Assembly: GCF_003205495.1 (NCBI RefSeq)
Contig: NZ_QJRX01000005.1
Coordinates: 124,001-188,000, forward strand
DNA length: 64,000 nt
Source: Aquipseudomonas alcaligenes
GTDB taxonomy: Bacteria; Pseudomonadota; Gammaproteobacteria; Pseudomonadales; Pseudomonadaceae
Direction: 5' to 3'
The notes under the pieces were generated by a model. That model saw nothing but the letters and a program-made list of their open reading frames with translations, was not told the origin of the DNA and searched no databases. How positions within the stretch are numbered: position 1 is the first letter of the stretch; the number at the start of each line of letters is the position of its first letter. Below, one piece after another: positions 1-13,897 of the stretch. The position numbers were made by a program, and so were the translations under genes.

Positions 1-124
1 CGAGCAGCGCGTAGGCGCCGCCCTGCTCCCAGACGTGGGTCATCGCGCGGATGGCGTAGTCGTCCGGCCCGCTCGGCTGGGCGCTGTAACTGTGAGCCAG
101 GTTCTGCAGGCGTATCTCGGCCAT
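1..124 (-). CDS. glpT: ABC transporter ATP-binding protein, N-terminal part (GlpT-like), cut by window edge
   Basis: Only the first 41 codons are inside the window. They begin MAEIRLQNLAHSYS and continue with the aromatic A-loop region typical of the second ATPase of glycerol-type carbohydrate ABC importers. The ATG at 124 lies 10 bp after the stop of the preceding ATPase gene, so the two are surely one operon. In the Rhizobium GlpSTPQV system two different ATPases (GlpS and GlpT) energise glycerol uptake, and I assign this one by order and by its neighbour. No Walker motif is visible because the gene leaves the window. Confidence 0.75.
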   Translation of the reverse strand, partial: MAEIRLQNLAHSYSAQPSGPDDYAIRAMTHVWEQGGAYALL

Positions 125-134
125 GGTGCGCTCC

Positions 135-1217
<1,083 letters not shown>

Positions 1218-1282
1218 GGCGTGTCCTTATGATTATTGCGCCCGTCGCCGCGAAGAGCCCTCGCGGTCGACACAGCCATAAG

Positions 1283-1297
1283 GCGACATTCGTGCCA
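1283..1297 (-). promoter_or_regulatory. Candidate sigma-54 (-24/-12) promoter for the ABC operon
   Basis: On the minus strand the sequence reads TGGCACGAATGTCGC. It keeps the GG-N10-GC core spacing of RpoN promoters, with a perfect -24 box (TGGCAC) and one mismatch in the -12 box (TCGC for TTGC). It sits 66 bp upstream of the glpS start and faces it. An RpoN-dependent activator is encoded divergently. Confidence 0.6.
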
Positions 1298-1384
1298 GCG
1301 CCGCTGCGCGCTAGGAAATACCTCGTAACCCACTGACCAATAAGAATTTATCTAAGGACGGAGATACACGGCGCGCAGGCGCAC

Positions 1385-1454
1385 TGAACAGCCTTGAACA
1401 GTAAAAGCTGAACAACTGAACAATTTGCCCTTTGACTTTGAACAGCAATGAACA
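1385..1454. promoter_or_regulatory. Cluster of six TGAACA repeats, candidate enhancer (UAS) of the divergent activator
   Basis: TGAACA occurs at 1385, 1395, 1409, 1417, 1439 and 1449, all in the same orientation. The outer pairs are spaced exactly 10 bp, one helical turn. The cluster is about 90-170 bp upstream of the -24/-12 element, the usual place for enhancer binding by sigma-54 activators. The rest of the 380-bp gap between the two divergent genes shows no other clear signal. Confidence 0.5.
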
Positions 1455-1597
1455 ACACTGGGCGAACGCTTTGCCCCTGACCGTCTGCGGCCAGGGGCCG
1501 GGAGTACAGGACACTCCCGCCGGCCCGCCCATTGCAGTAACGGTGAGGCCAGCACGGAAGCCGGACCTATAAAAAAGACAAGAATCAGGCGATACCC

Positions 1598-3439
<1,842 letters not shown>

Positions 3440-3530
3440 GGGGCGCCAGGCCCGGCCCGGCATTCGCCCGAGCGCCTGCCGGCACGGGGCAGAGCGCCAC
3501 CAGCAGCGCCCCCATTCCGCGCGGCAATAA

Positions 3531-3554
3531 AAAACCCGGCATAAGCCGGGTTTT
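3531..3554. terminator. Bidirectional Rho-independent terminator
   Basis: A perfect 10-bp stem, AAAACCCGGC / GCCGGGTTTT with a 4-nt loop, gives an A-rich 5' side and a T-rich 3' side. It can therefore stop the activator gene (plus) and efp (minus), whose 3' ends converge here. Confidence 0.85.
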
Positions 3555-3571
3555 CTACACGAGGCGGAGGC

Positions 3572-4147
3572 TTAGGCCTGAGGCGCCTGGGTACGGCTCT
3601 TGTAGGAACCGTCGCGGGTATCGATCTCGATCCAGTCGTCGATGTTGCAGAAGTCGGCGACCTTGACTTCGGTACCGTTGCGCAGCTTGGCCGGCTTCAT
3701 GACCTTGCCGGAAGTGTCGCCACGGGCGGAGTTCTCGGTGTAGACGATCTGGCGCACGATGGTGGTCGGCAGGTCGACGGAGATCACCTTGCCTTCGAAG
3801 AACACGGCTTCGCAGATGTCGGTCATGCCTTCTTCGATGAACGGCAGGACGCTTTCCAGGTCTTCGGCGCGCAGTTCGTAGGAGTTGTACTCCGGATCCA
3901 TGAACACGTAGTCGTCGCCGCTGATGTAGGACAGGGTCACTTCCTTGCGCTCAAGGATGACCGGCTCCATCTTGTCGTCGGCCTTGTACACGGTCTCGGT
4001 CTTGGAGCCGTTGATCAGGTTCTTCAGCTTCATCTTGACGATGGCGCTGTTACGGCCGGACTTGGTGAATTCGGCTTTCTGAATCAGCCACGGGTGGCCG
4101 TCGATCAGGGCCACACTGTTGGCCTTCATTTCTTGTGCGGTTTTCAT
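3572..4147 (-). CDS. efp: Translation elongation factor P
   Basis: A 191-residue EF-P with a KOW-like N-terminal domain and two OB domains. EF-P relieves ribosomes stalled at polyproline stretches. The tip of domain I reads KSGRNSA, so the modified residue is Arg32. This is the form that EarP rhamnosylates in Pseudomonas, rather than the lysine modified by EpmA/EpmB. The start at 4147 ([12 protein letters not shown]) is chosen because it gives the family length; the open frame further upstream is not EF-P-like. The next gene upstream, divergently placed by 34 bp but on the same strand, is earP, its modifying enzyme. Confidence 0.97.
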   Translation of the reverse strand: MKTAQEMKANSVALIDGHPWLIQKAEFTKSGRNSAIVKMKLKNLINGSKTETVYKADDKMEPVILERKEVTLSYISGDDYVFMDPEYNSYELRAEDLESVLPFIEEGMTDICEAVFFEGKVISVDLPTTIVRQIVYTENSARGDTSGKVMKPAKLRNGTEVKVADFCNIDDWIEIDTRDGSYKSRTQAPQA

Positions 4148-4181
4148 ACGAATATCCGGATTTGGATGGAGGTACAGATTT

Positions 4182-5321
4182 CTAGGCGGCGCATGATAGC
4201 CAATTTCGGTGAAACTGCACCAGCGCCGTGGCGAGATCAGGACGAGAGGCCTGCTCCCGGCACCAGTCTTGCGCGTGTGCCGCGAGGGCCTCGGCCTGCC
4301 CGCACAGCGCCTGCCAGGCCTGCGCCATGTCGCCACGGCCATTCCAGGCATGCCACCAGGCAGTCAGCGCCTCGCCGGCGAGCGGCGGCAGAGCGGCGCG
4401 GTACAGCGCCAGGAAGGCGTCGAGCTTGTCCCAGTGGGCGCCCTCCTCCTGCTGGTAGATATGCCAGAGCAGCGGCCGCCCGGCCCACTGGGCACGCACG
4501 AAGGAATCCTCGCCGCGCACCGCGTTGAAGTCGCAGCTCCACAGTAGGCGGTCGTAGTCGTCCTGGCTGACGAACGGCAGCAGGTGCAGGTGCAGGCTGC
4601 CCCGCTGCCAGCAGTCCCCTGCCTGCGCAGCGGCCACGCCCAACCAGCGGTACAGATCGCCCTCGATGCGCCCGCGCGGCACCAGCAGCTGCACCGGCTG
4701 CGCGCCCTGGGCCAGGGCGTCCAGCCAGGGCCCCAGCACCGGGTTCTCGTAGGCGAACAGGGAGATCAGCCAGGCGCCGGCCACGGGTGGCACGCCGAGC
4801 CCGGCGAGGAAGGCCTGACGCGCCCCGGCATCGGCCTGAAACTGCCGCCGCCGCTCCAGCAGGCCGGCCTCGCGCAGCAGGCCGCCCGTGCCGGGGACGA
4901 AGCCGGGGAAGAAGAAGAACTTCTGCAGCCCGCCCGGTTGTGGCGATGGCAGGCCGTGGCAGCCGGGCACCCAGTCCTCGGCGCTGAGGTACTCCAGGTT
5001 CAGCCACAGCGGCGGCTCGACGCGCGCCGCCATGGCCTCGACGTAGCGCGCCGGCAGGGTGCAGGCGAAGGCCTCGATGACCACGTCGGCCGCCGCCACG
5101 GACGGGAAGTCCGCCGTCCAGCGGCACACCTCGACACCGGCCAGCCACTGCTGCGCCAGCGCCGCGTCGGCCTGCGGGCAGAGGCGCGCGAAGGCGGCCG
5201 GCTCGTCCACCCACAGGCGCACTGCCAGGCCGTGCTCGGCCGCCAGCTGGCGGGCCAGGCGCCAGGTCACGCCGATATCGCCGTAGTTGTCCACCACGCT
5301 GCAGAAAATGTCCCAGCGCAC
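4182..5321 (-). CDS. earP: EF-P arginine rhamnosyltransferase EarP
   Basis: A 379-residue inverting GT-B glycosyltransferase that transfers rhamnose from dTDP-L-rhamnose to Arg32 of EF-P. The N-terminal DNYGD motif carries the two conserved aspartates (D11, D15 in this numbering). The nucleotide-sugar site [13 protein letters not shown] lies in the C-terminal half. I chose the GTG at 5321 because it is preceded by a strong GGAGG about 6 bp upstream and because known EarP proteins begin at this xxWDIFCSV point. In-frame ATGs further upstream would place the ribosome site inside the coding region. It is cotranscribed with efp, with a 34-bp gap. Confidence 0.93.
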   Translation of the reverse strand: MRWDIFCSVVDNYGDIGVTWRLARQLAAEHGLAVRLWVDEPAAFARLCPQADAALAQQWLAGVEVCRWTADFPSVAAADVVIEAFACTLPARYVEAMAARVEPPLWLNLEYLSAEDWVPGCHGLPSPQPGGLQKFFFFPGFVPGTGGLLREAGLLERRRQFQADAGARQAFLAGLGVPPVAGAWLISLFAYENPVLGPWLDALAQGAQPVQLLVPRGRIEGDLYRWLGVAAAQAGDCWQRGSLHLHLLPFVSQDDYDRLLWSCDFNAVRGEDSFVRAQWAGRPLLWHIYQQEEGAHWDKLDAFLALYRAALPPLAGEALTAWWHAWNGRGDMAQAWQALCGQAEALAAHAQDWCREQASRPDLATALVQFHRNWLSCAA

Positions 5322-5369
5322 TGCGCCCTCCTCCCTCATCGAATTCGCCGGCGCAGGATACACCTCGTC

Positions 5370-7748
5370 CTAGAACAGGCCGAGCTGCGGATCGAGCAGG
5401 CGGGCGAAGTCGTCCTGGACGAAAGGCAGGATGGCGTCGGCCACCGGCTGCAGCTGGCGGCTCAGGTAATGCTCGTAGTCGATGGGCGAGTGCAGCGCCT
5501 CCAGCGGCTCGGGGCCGGCACGGGTGATCAGGTAGCTGATCCAGCCACCGTTCTGGTACTGCCGCGGCCGCCCCAGGCGATCGTTGTGGGCATCGGCCAG
5601 GCGCGCGGCGCGCACGTGCGGCGGCACGTTGCGCTGGTAGTCGCCCAGGCCCCGGCGCAGGCGCTTGCGGTATACCAGCAGCTCGTCCAGCTCGCCGGCC
5701 AGGGTGCGCCGCACGTAGTCGCGCACGTACTCGCGGTGCGGCTGGCGATTGAACACCAGGCGGTACAGCTCCTGCTGGAAGCGCTGTGCCAGCGGCGACC
5801 AGTCGGTACGTACCGTCTCCAGGCCCTTGAAGACCATCTCCTCGCTGCCATCCTCACGCCGCACTAGGCCGGCGTAGCGCTTCTTGCTGCCCTCCTCGGC
5901 GCCGCGGATGGTCGGCATCAGGAAGCGGCTGTAGTGGGTCTCGAACTGCAGCTCCAGGGCGCTGTGCAGGCCGAACTCGTGCGCCAGGTGCTCGCGCCAC
6001 CAGTGGTTGACCCGCGCCACCAGCTCGCGGCCGATGCGCCGGGCCTCGTCCTCGGCGTGCGCGCGGCGCAGCCAGACGAAGGTGGAGTCGGTGTCGCCGT
6101 AGATCACCGCGTGCCCCTCGGCCTCGATCAGCTCGCGGGTGCGGCGCATGATCTCGTGCCCGCGCAGGGTGATGGACGACGCCAGGCGTGGATCGAAGAA
6201 GCGGCAACCGCTGGAGCCGAGCACACCGTAGAAGGCGTTCATGATGATCTTCAGCGCCTGCGACAGCGGCGCGTTGCCCTCGCGCTTGGCCGCCTCGCGG
6301 CCCTGCCAGACGCGCTCGACTATGGCCGGCAGGCAGTGCTGGCGGCGCGAGAAGCGCGCCCCGCGGAAACCCGCCACCGAATGCGCGTCGTCGGGCTGGC
6401 GCAGGCCCTCGACTAGGCCCACCGGGTCGATCAGGAAGGTGCGGATGATCGAGGGGTACAGGCTCTTGTAGTCCAGCACCAGCACCGACTCGTACAGCCC
6501 CGGCCGCGAGTCCATGACGAAGCCGCCCGGGCTGGCCTCGGGCGGCTTCTCGCCTAGGTTGGGGGCGACGAAGCCCAGGCGGTGCATGGGCGGCAGATAC
6601 AGGTGGGTGAAGGCCGCCACCGAGCCGCCGCTGCGGTCGGCCGGCAAGCCGGTGACGGCGGCGCGCTCGAGGAGGAAGTCGATCAGCCGGGTCTTGGCGA
6701 AGATGCGCGTGACCAGCTCGCAGTCCTTGAGGTTGTAGCGCGCCAGGGCCGGCTTGTCCTCGGCGAACATGCGGTTGATCTCGTCCATGCGCTGGTAGGG
6801 CGTGTCGATTGCCTTGCCCTCGCCGAGCAGGCTCTGGGCCACGCTCTCCAGGCTGAAGGAGGGAAAGCTCCAGGTCGCCGAGCGCAGCGCCTCGATGCCG
6901 TCGATGATCAGCCGCCCGGTGGCCTCGGCGAAATAGTGGTTGTGGCTGCGGTGCTCGCGCCAGCCCAGCTCGTCGCCGGCGCGGCCCAGGCGCAGCGGCA
7001 CCTGCAGGCGCTTGGCGTGTTCCTGCAGCACGCGCAGGTCGAACTGCACCAGGTTCCAGCCGATGATGGCATCCGGATCGAACTCGGCCAGCCAGGCGTT
7101 GAGGCGCTCCAGCAGCTCGCCACGGCTGGCGCAGTAGTCGAGCTGGAAGTCCAGCTGCGGCGCCGCGCCATTGGCCGGTCCGAGCATGTACACCTGGCGC
7201 TGGCCGCAGCCTTCCAGGGCGATGGAATACAGCTCGCCGCGCTCGCTGGTCTCGATGTCCAGCGACACCAGGCGCAGCCGCGGGCGATAGTCGGGGTCGG
7301 CGCGCAGCTGCGCCTCGACCAGGCCGCCATCGCCGTGCGCCTGCCCCGAGAACAGCACCGGCGCGGTGATGAAGCGCTCCATCAGGTAGCGCTCCGGTGG
7401 CCGGATGTCGGCCTCGAACACCTCCACCCCGGCGGCCCGCAGGCGCTTGTCGAGGGCGATCAGCTGGCGGTGCTGCTGGCAGTACAGGCCCAGCACCGGG
7501 CGCTGCTGGAAGTCGCGCAGGCCCAGGGCGCGCAGCTCGACGCCGCGCTCGCCCTCCAGCAGCGCCTCGGCCTGCTCCCGCTGGGCGACCGGCAGGAAGG
7601 CCACCGACGGCTGCGGCGGCAGGCGCACGCGCCGGGGGCCGTCGTCCGTCGCCAGCCAGAACTCGACCTGCGTCCCCTCCGGCGTATCACGCCAGTGCCT
7701 GGTCAGGACGAAGCCCCGCTGAAGATCCACCGCTTGCCACCCGCGCAC
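5370..7748 (-). CDS. polB: DNA polymerase II (family B)
   Basis: A 792-residue family B polymerase used in replication restart and translesion synthesis. The 3'-5' exonuclease has the Exo I motif LDIETSE. The polymerase domain has motif [11 protein letters not shown] and motif C YGDTDS, all with catalytic aspartates intact. The start is GTG at 7748. The gene ends 48 bp before earP begins on the same strand, so readthrough is possible, although LexA control would be expected from the family. I see no clear SOS box in the short upstream gap. Confidence 0.95.
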   Translation of the reverse strand: MRGWQAVDLQRGFVLTRHWRDTPEGTQVEFWLATDDGPRRVRLPPQPSVAFLPVAQREQAEALLEGERGVELRALGLRDFQQRPVLGLYCQQHRQLIALDKRLRAAGVEVFEADIRPPERYLMERFITAPVLFSGQAHGDGGLVEAQLRADPDYRPRLRLVSLDIETSERGELYSIALEGCGQRQVYMLGPANGAAPQLDFQLDYCASRGELLERLNAWLAEFDPDAIIGWNLVQFDLRVLQEHAKRLQVPLRLGRAGDELGWREHRSHNHYFAEATGRLIIDGIEALRSATWSFPSFSLESVAQSLLGEGKAIDTPYQRMDEINRMFAEDKPALARYNLKDCELVTRIFAKTRLIDFLLERAAVTGLPADRSGGSVAAFTHLYLPPMHRLGFVAPNLGEKPPEASPGGFVMDSRPGLYESVLVLDYKSLYPSIIRTFLIDPVGLVEGLRQPDDAHSVAGFRGARFSRRQHCLPAIVERVWQGREAAKREGNAPLSQALKIIMNAFYGVLGSSGCRFFDPRLASSITLRGHEIMRRTRELIEAEGHAVIYGDTDSTFVWLRRAHAEDEARRIGRELVARVNHWWREHLAHEFGLHSALELQFETHYSRFLMPTIRGAEEGSKKRYAGLVRREDGSEEMVFKGLETVRTDWSPLAQRFQQELYRLVFNRQPHREYVRDYVRRTLAGELDELLVYRKRLRRGLGDYQRNVPPHVRAARLADAHNDRLGRPRQYQNGGWISYLITRAGPEPLEALHSPIDYEHYLSRQLQPVADAILPFVQDDFARLLDPQLGLF

Positions 7749-7796
7749 ACCTAGGAGTGGACGATTCTAACCGCCCGCCCCGGCGCCGCCCATCGT

Positions 7797-8585
7797 TCAG
7801 CCCTGCAGGAAGGCCAGCACGCGCTCGCCGAAGGCCGCGCCGATCTCGACGTTGGACAGGTGCGCGGCGGGAAACTCGACCAGCTCGGCGGCGCGGATGC
7901 GCTCCTGCAGGAAGCGCCCGTGCTCCGGCGTGGTCACCGCGTCGGCCGTGCCGCAGACGATCAGGGTCGGCGCGCGGATCGCGGCGACCTGCTCGCGGAA
8001 GTCGGCATCGCGCACCGCCGCGCAGTTGGCGGCGTAGCCCTGCGGCGAAGTGGCGGCGAGCATGCCGACCACCGGCTCGACCTTGGCCGGCTCGGCGGCG
8101 GCGAAGGCGGCGGTGAACCAGCGCGCGACCGAGGCATCGCGCAGCGCGCGCATGGCCGCCGGGCCATCGCGCAGCACGGTGTCGATGCGCGGGTTCCACA
8201 CCTCGGCGGAGCCGATCTGCGCCGCGGTGTTGCACAGCACCAGGCGCTCGATGCGCTCAGGCGCGTTGATCGCCAGCCACTGGCCGATCAGGCCGCCCAT
8301 GGACAGGCCGCAGAAGGCCGCACGCTCGATCTGCAGTGCATCGAGCAGGGCCAGCACGTCGCGGCCCAGCTGTTCGATGCAGTAGGGTCCGGGGGTGACG
8401 AGCGAGCGGCCATGGCCGCGGGTGTCGTAGCGCAGCACGCGGAAATGCCGGCTCCACAGCGGAATCTGCGCATCCCACATGTGCAGGTCGGTGCCCAGCG
8501 AGTTGGACAGCAGCAGCACCGGCGCATCCGCCGGGCCGTCCAGTTGGTAGTTCAGGTCGCCGTCGGCGAGAGCGATGACAGGCAT
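7797..8585 (-). CDS. pcaD: 3-oxoadipate enol-lactonase
   Basis: A 262-residue alpha/beta hydrolase that opens 3-oxoadipate enol-lactone to 3-oxoadipate, the step where the catechol and protocatechuate branches meet. The nucleophile elbow is GLSMGG, the acid lies in CGTADAVT and the histidine in AAHLSN. It is the last gene of the minus-strand pcaIJFD unit, 44 bp after pcaF. Substrate specificity is inferred from the near-complete match to PcaD motifs and from context. Confidence 0.93.
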   Translation of the reverse strand: MPVIALADGDLNYQLDGPADAPVLLLSNSLGTDLHMWDAQIPLWSRHFRVLRYDTRGHGRSLVTPGPYCIEQLGRDVLALLDALQIERAAFCGLSMGGLIGQWLAINAPERIERLVLCNTAAQIGSAEVWNPRIDTVLRDGPAAMRALRDASVARWFTAAFAAAEPAKVEPVVGMLAATSPQGYAANCAAVRDADFREQVAAIRAPTLIVCGTADAVTTPEHGRFLQERIRAAELVEFPAAHLSNVEIGAAFGERVLAFLQG

Positions 8586-8629
8586 TGGTATTCCTCAGGC
8601 CCGCGCCAGGCACGGGCTCGCCATTCGGG

Positions 8630-9831
<1,202 letters not shown>

Positions 9832-9835
<4 letters not shown>

Positions 9836-10614
9836 TCCTCACCTCCGGCCTGGCCGTGGGCCGCGGCGGTGCGGGCTTCCAGGGCCCGCAGCGCCTGCAG
9901 TTCATGGTCCTGCGGCGGCGCGGTCTCGGCCACCTGTTCGGCGAAGCGGATCGGCCAGCCGGTGGCGGCGCTGATCTGCTCGCGGCTCACGCCCGGATGG
10001 ATCGAGGTGACCACGAACTCCTTGGTGTCGGCCTCCGGCTCCATGATGCACAGGTCGGTGATGATCGCCACCGGGCCGGCGCCGGGCAGGCCGAGCTGCT
10101 GGCGGTGCGCGCCGCCCTCGCCGTGGCCGACCGAGGTGATGAAGGCCAGCTTGTCGACGAAGGTACGCGGGCCCTGCTTGAGGATGATGAACACCTTCTT
10201 CGCGCTGCCGGCGATTTCCGGCGCGCCCCCGGCCCCGGGCAGGCGTACCTTCGGCTGGTGGTAGTCGCCGATCACCGTGGTGTTGATGTTGCCGTACCTG
10301 TCGACCTGGGCCGCGCCGAGGAAGCCGACGTCGATGCGCCCGCCCTGCAGCCAGTAGCGGAAGATCTCGGCGGTGGGCACCACGGTGTCGGCGGTCTCGG
10401 CCAGCTCGCCGTCGCCGATGGACAGCGGCAGCACGCTGGGCTTGGCGCCGATCGGGCCGGATTCGTAGATCAGGGTCACGTCGGGGGCGTGGGTCAGGCG
10501 CGCCAGGTTGGCGGCCTTGGACGGCAGGCCGATGCCGACGAAGGTGACGTCCTGGTTGCCGAGGCGGCGAGCCGCGGCCACGGTCATCATTTCATTGGTG
10601 CTGTAGGCGCTCAT
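9832..10614 (-). CDS. pcaJ: 3-oxoadipate CoA-transferase, beta subunit
   Basis: A 260-residue class I CoA-transferase beta subunit. It moves CoA from succinyl-CoA to 3-oxoadipate together with PcaI. The catalytic glutamate lies in the ESGPIG motif near residue 50. The start at 10614 ([10 protein letters not shown]) is fixed by family comparison and overlaps the pcaI stop by one base (TGATG). The gene overlaps pcaF by 4 bp at its other end. Confidence 0.94.
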
Positions 10615-11477
10615 CAGTTGGCCTCCGCAGTCTTGGCTTGGGCAAGCGAGGCTTGGTACTCGGAAAAGTCGGCGGTGCCGCGGATATGGCTGTCGATCCA
10701 GGCGAGGAAGCTGTCGCGGTCGCGGGCGATCGGGTCCCAGGCCTGGTAGAAGCGGTTGTCGCGCTCGTAGTAGCCGTGCGCGTAGGACGGATGGGCACCG
10801 CACGGCACCGGGCACACGGCGCTCAGCGCCCAGCCCGGCAGCACGCAGGCGTTCAGCGGCGCCTGCAGTTCGTCGACGATCTCCTCGACCGTGACGATGC
10901 AGCGCTTAGCGGCCAGCGCGGCCTCCTTCTGCACGCCGAGGATGCCCTGGATCAGCACGTTGCCCTGGCGGTCGGCCTTCTGCGCGTGGATCACGGTGAC
11001 GTCCGGGCGCACGCTGGGCACGGCCGCCAGCACTTCGCCGGTAAAGGGACAGGTGACGCTCCGGATCAGCGGGTTGACCTTGGGCAGGTCGGAGCCGGCA
11101 TAGGCGCGCAGCACCGCGAACGGCAGGCCGGAAGCGCCGGCCACGTAGGCGTTGGCCAGGTCGGCATGGCTGTGCTCCTCGATCTCCAGGGCATGCGGCC
11201 AGCCCTTCTCCACCGCGTCGCGCAAGCGGTGCAGCGAGCCGACACCGGGGTTACCGCCCCAGGAGAAGATCAGCTTGCGCGCGCAGCCGGCGCCGATCAG
11301 CAGGTCGTAGACCAGGTCCGGGGTCATGCGGATCAGGGTCAGGTCCCTGCGGCCCTGGCGGATGATCTCGTGGGCGGCCGCCGTGGGAATCAGGTGGGTG
11401 AAGCCTTCCAAGGCGACGCTGTCGCCATCGTGGACATGCCGGGCAATGGCTTCGTCCAGGGAAATGATGTTGGCCAT
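10614..11477 (-). CDS. pcaI: 3-oxoadipate CoA-transferase, alpha subunit
   Basis: A 287-residue class I CoA-transferase alpha subunit, partner of PcaJ. It has the GGNPGVGS glycine-rich segment and the usual N-terminal alpha-subunit order. The start at 11477 (MANIISLDEAIARH) follows family comparison; the in-frame upstream extension is not conserved in character. It heads the pcaIJFD unit. Two PcaR-type boxes lie about 85-117 bp upstream of the start. Confidence 0.94.
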   Translation of the reverse strand: MANIISLDEAIARHVHDGDSVALEGFTHLIPTAAAHEIIRQGRRDLTLIRMTPDLVYDLLIGAGCARKLIFSWGGNPGVGSLHRLRDAVEKGWPHALEIEEHSHADLANAYVAGASGLPFAVLRAYAGSDLPKVNPLIRSVTCPFTGEVLAAVPSVRPDVTVIHAQKADRQGNVLIQGILGVQKEAALAAKRCIVTVEEIVDELQAPLNACVLPGWALSAVCPVPCGAHPSYAHGYYERDNRFYQAWDPIARDRDSFLAWIDSHIRGTADFSEYQASLAQAKTAEAN

Positions 11478-11561
11478 CGTGTGGTTCTCGCTTGGGTTGC
11501 AGACGCCACCGGACTGGGGTGGGAGTGATTGCAGATTAGGAGCGTGGCCGTGGCCGAACAA

Positions 11562-11594
11562 TCCGATAATCGCCTAATAGTGCGATTATCGAAC
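11562..11594 (-). promoter_or_regulatory. Candidate PcaR operator upstream of pcaI
   Basis: The minus strand from 11594 to 11580 reads GTTCGATAATCGCAC. I recall this 15-mer as the PcaR recognition sequence of P. putida. A second, inverted copy (CCGATAATCGC) is on the plus strand at 11563-11573. The same core recurs in front of pcaR (25343-25376), which supports one regulator acting at both. Confidence 0.75.
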
Positions 11595-11603
11595 ACAGCT
11601 TGT

Positions 11604-12479
11604 TCAGGCCATGGCCTCCAGCAGACCGCGCAGGTCGGTGGCCTGGGCCTGCTGCGCGGCCAGGCGCTCGACGATGCGCTGTACGATGAGCAGCCGTGCG
11701 CTGGCACCCTCGCGCATCTCGGCCATGGCCTGGAGGGCGTCGGCCGACTGCCCCAGGCCCGCGCGGCTGTCCTCCTCGACCTGGCGCAGGCCGCTGCGCG
11801 CGCCTTCGGCGGCCTGCTGCAGGCTGCCGACGATCTGGCGGATCTGCTCGCTGGCGGCATTGGCGCGCTGCGCCAGGTGGCGCACCTCGTCGGCCACCAC
11901 GGCAAAGCCCCTGCCCTGCTCGCCGGCACGCGCCGCCTCGATGGCGGCATTGAGCGCCAGCAGGTTGGTCTGCTTGGCGATGTCCTGGATGCTGCCGACG
12001 ATGCTGCCGATGCGTTCGGTCTGCTCGCCGAGGTCGTCGAACACCCGGGTCACCGGGGCCATATGCCCGGCCAGGCGCTCGATGGTGGCGGTGGCGGCGC
12101 GGATGCTCCCAGCGCTGGCCTGGACCTTCTCGCCGGCGCCACGCGCCAGCTGGTCGGCGTACTGCATGTCGTCGCGGCTGGCGGCAATGGCCTGCTCCAG
12201 CTCGGCCAGGCGTGCCAGCAGCGGTGCCAGATCGACCGGCGGCTGCGGCGCGGGCGGCACGACCGGCAATGGCGGCGCGACGACCACGGGCTCCGGCGCG
12301 GCCAGCGGCGGCATGAGGCTGTCGAGGCCAGGGGGCGGCGCAGGCGCCGGCCGCCAGGCCGCGCCCAGGCCGGCCAGCAGCGCCAGGGCGGCCAGGCCCT
12401 GGGCCAGCGGTTCGCCGGCCAGCACCAGCAGCACCGCCGCGCAGCCGGCGGCGAGCAGGGCGAAAAGCGATGCGATCAT
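11604..12479 (-). CDS. Minimal methyl-accepting chemotaxis transducer without a sensory domain
   Basis: A 291-residue protein with two hydrophobic helices at the N-terminus (about residues 1-45), then a proline-rich linker and an MCP signalling domain. The hairpin tip is clear in [20 protein letters not shown] followed by [19 protein letters not shown]. There is no periplasmic ligand-binding domain and no HAMP. I chose the ATG at 12479 because GGAG lies 7 bp upstream; the ATG at 12485 has no usable spacing. It sits between a porin and pcaI, so a role in taxis to aromatics or in energy sensing is plausible but unproven. Confidence 0.8.
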   Translation of the reverse strand: MIASLFALLAAGCAAVLLVLAGEPLAQGLAALALLAGLGAAWRPAPAPPPGLDSLMPPLAAPEPVVVAPPLPVVPPAPQPPVDLAPLLARLAELEQAIAASRDDMQYADQLARGAGEKVQASAGSIRAATATIERLAGHMAPVTRVFDDLGEQTERIGSIVGSIQDIAKQTNLLALNAAIEAARAGEQGRGFAVVADEVRHLAQRANAASEQIRQIVGSLQQAAEGARSGLRQVEEDSRAGLGQSADALQAMAEMREGASARLLIVQRIVERLAAQQAQATDLRGLLEAMA

Positions 12480-12530
12480 GAGCATTCTCCGGCAGGTGCC
12501 AGGCGCCCGGGCGGGCGCCTGGGGACGGGC

Positions 12531-13811
12531 TTAGAGGAGGTTCCAGGTGTAGCTGAGGATCAGCCGGTTCTCGTCGATGTCGCTGCGGTAGTTGGAGCGC
12601 GCGGTGACGTTGCGCACGCGCACGCCAAGCCCCTTGAGCGCACCGCTCTGCACCACGTAGCCGATGTCCAGGTCACGCTCCCAGTCCTGGCCCTCGTAGC
12701 GCGGACCGCCGCGATTGGTGGCCTGGGCATCGACGTTGTCGCCCTCGATGTAGCGCACGCCGGCGATCAGCCCGGGCACGCCCAGGGCGGCGAAGTCGTA
12801 GTCGTAGCGCACTTGCCAGGAGCGCTCGTCGGCGGAGGCGAACTCGTAGGTCGGCACCTCGTTGCCCAGCGGCGAGATGTTGGCGAACACCCGCGGGAAG
12901 GCGTTGTCGCCGTATATGGCCTGGTAGCCGAGGTAGAAGGTGTGGCCGCCGTGCTTGGCCGACAGCAGGGCGAAGGCCGCCTGGTTGTCGATATCGCCGA
13001 GCAGGGCCTGGCCGTCCTCGCTCGAGTCGTAGACGCCGAGGTTGGCGCCGAGGGTCCAGGTGCCCAGCGGCTGGCTGTGCTTGAGGCCGAGGAAACGCTG
13101 CTGGTAGATGTCCTCCAGCTGGCCGTACCAGACGCTGGCGGTCGTGCGCGCTGTGTTGAAGGCATAGTCGCCGCCGGCGTAGTTGAAGGCATCGCTGACC
13201 GCGCCGCGCTGCGGCAGATGGCCGAGCATGGCGATCATCTGGTCGTCGCCGGCCTCGTTGCGCAGGCTGGTGGAGTTGAGGTGGCCGGCCTGCAGGGTCA
13301 GCCCGGCGATCTCGCTGGAGGTCAGGTTCACGCCCTGGTAACTCGGCGGCAGCAGGCGGATATCGGAGAACGCCAGCACCGGCAGGTTCGGCTGCAGCTC
13401 GCCAACCTTCAGCTCGGTCTGCGAAATACGCATCTTGCCGGTCACGCCCAAGCGGCTGTAGTCGTCGGCCGCCTCGCCGTCCTCCTGCACCGGCAGCAGA
13501 CCGGTATTGACCCGCCCTCGCCCGCTGTCGAGCTTGATACCGAGCAGACCGATGGCGTCGACGCCGAAGCCCACCGGCCCCGGTGTGTAGCCGGATTTGA
13601 CGTTGAGGATGAAACCCTGGGCCCACTCCTCCGCTTTCGACTGCTGATTCGGCCCGACGATATCGGAGAAGTCGCGGCTGAAGTAGTAGTTGCGCGCCGT
13701 GAGGCTGGCAGTGGTGTCTTCGATGAACCCGCCCTCGCCGGCCTGGCTCAGGCTCGGCAGGCAGGCGGCAATGGCGGTGGACAGCAGGCAAAGGCGTGGG
13801 GTGTGCGTCAT
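12531..13811 (-). CDS. benF: OprD-family outer-membrane porin (BenF-like)
   Basis: A 426-residue porin with a signal peptide (about residues 1-24, ending SLSQAGEGG). OprD-type hallmarks include [20 protein letters not shown] near the start and a C-terminal strand ending YTWNLL. OprD-family members let aromatic acids and amino acids cross the outer membrane. Lying directly after benE in the benzoate block, it is most likely the benzoate porin BenF. The gap from benE is 86 bp and includes a CA-rich motif just upstream of the start. Confidence 0.85.
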   Translation of the reverse strand: MTHTPRLCLLSTAIAACLPSLSQAGEGGFIEDTTASLTARNYYFSRDFSDIVGPNQQSKAEEWAQGFILNVKSGYTPGPVGFGVDAIGLLGIKLDSGRGRVNTGLLPVQEDGEAADDYSRLGVTGKMRISQTELKVGELQPNLPVLAFSDIRLLPPSYQGVNLTSSEIAGLTLQAGHLNSTSLRNEAGDDQMIAMLGHLPQRGAVSDAFNYAGGDYAFNTARTTASVWYGQLEDIYQQRFLGLKHSQPLGTWTLGANLGVYDSSEDGQALLGDIDNQAAFALLSAKHGGHTFYLGYQAIYGDNAFPRVFANISPLGNEVPTYEFASADERSWQVRYDYDFAALGVPGLIAGVRYIEGDNVDAQATNRGGPRYEGQDWERDLDIGYVVQSGALKGLGVRVRNVTARSNYRSDIDENRLILSYTWNLL

Positions 13812-13824
13812 CGTCGTGGTGCTC

Positions 13825-13832
13825 TTGTTGTT
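13825..13832 (-). promoter_or_regulatory. CA-rich Crc/Hfq-like motif before the porin gene
   Basis: The minus strand reads AACAACAA, with a further AT upstream, about 14-21 nt before the porin start. It matches the AAnAAnAA catabolite-repression motif bound by Hfq/Crc in Pseudomonas. Confidence 0.5.
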
Positions 13833-13897
13833 ATCGAGGTTGCAGAAACCCGCCCGGCTGCCTCGGGGGCGGCCGGCTCGGGGAATCAGGAAAGGGA

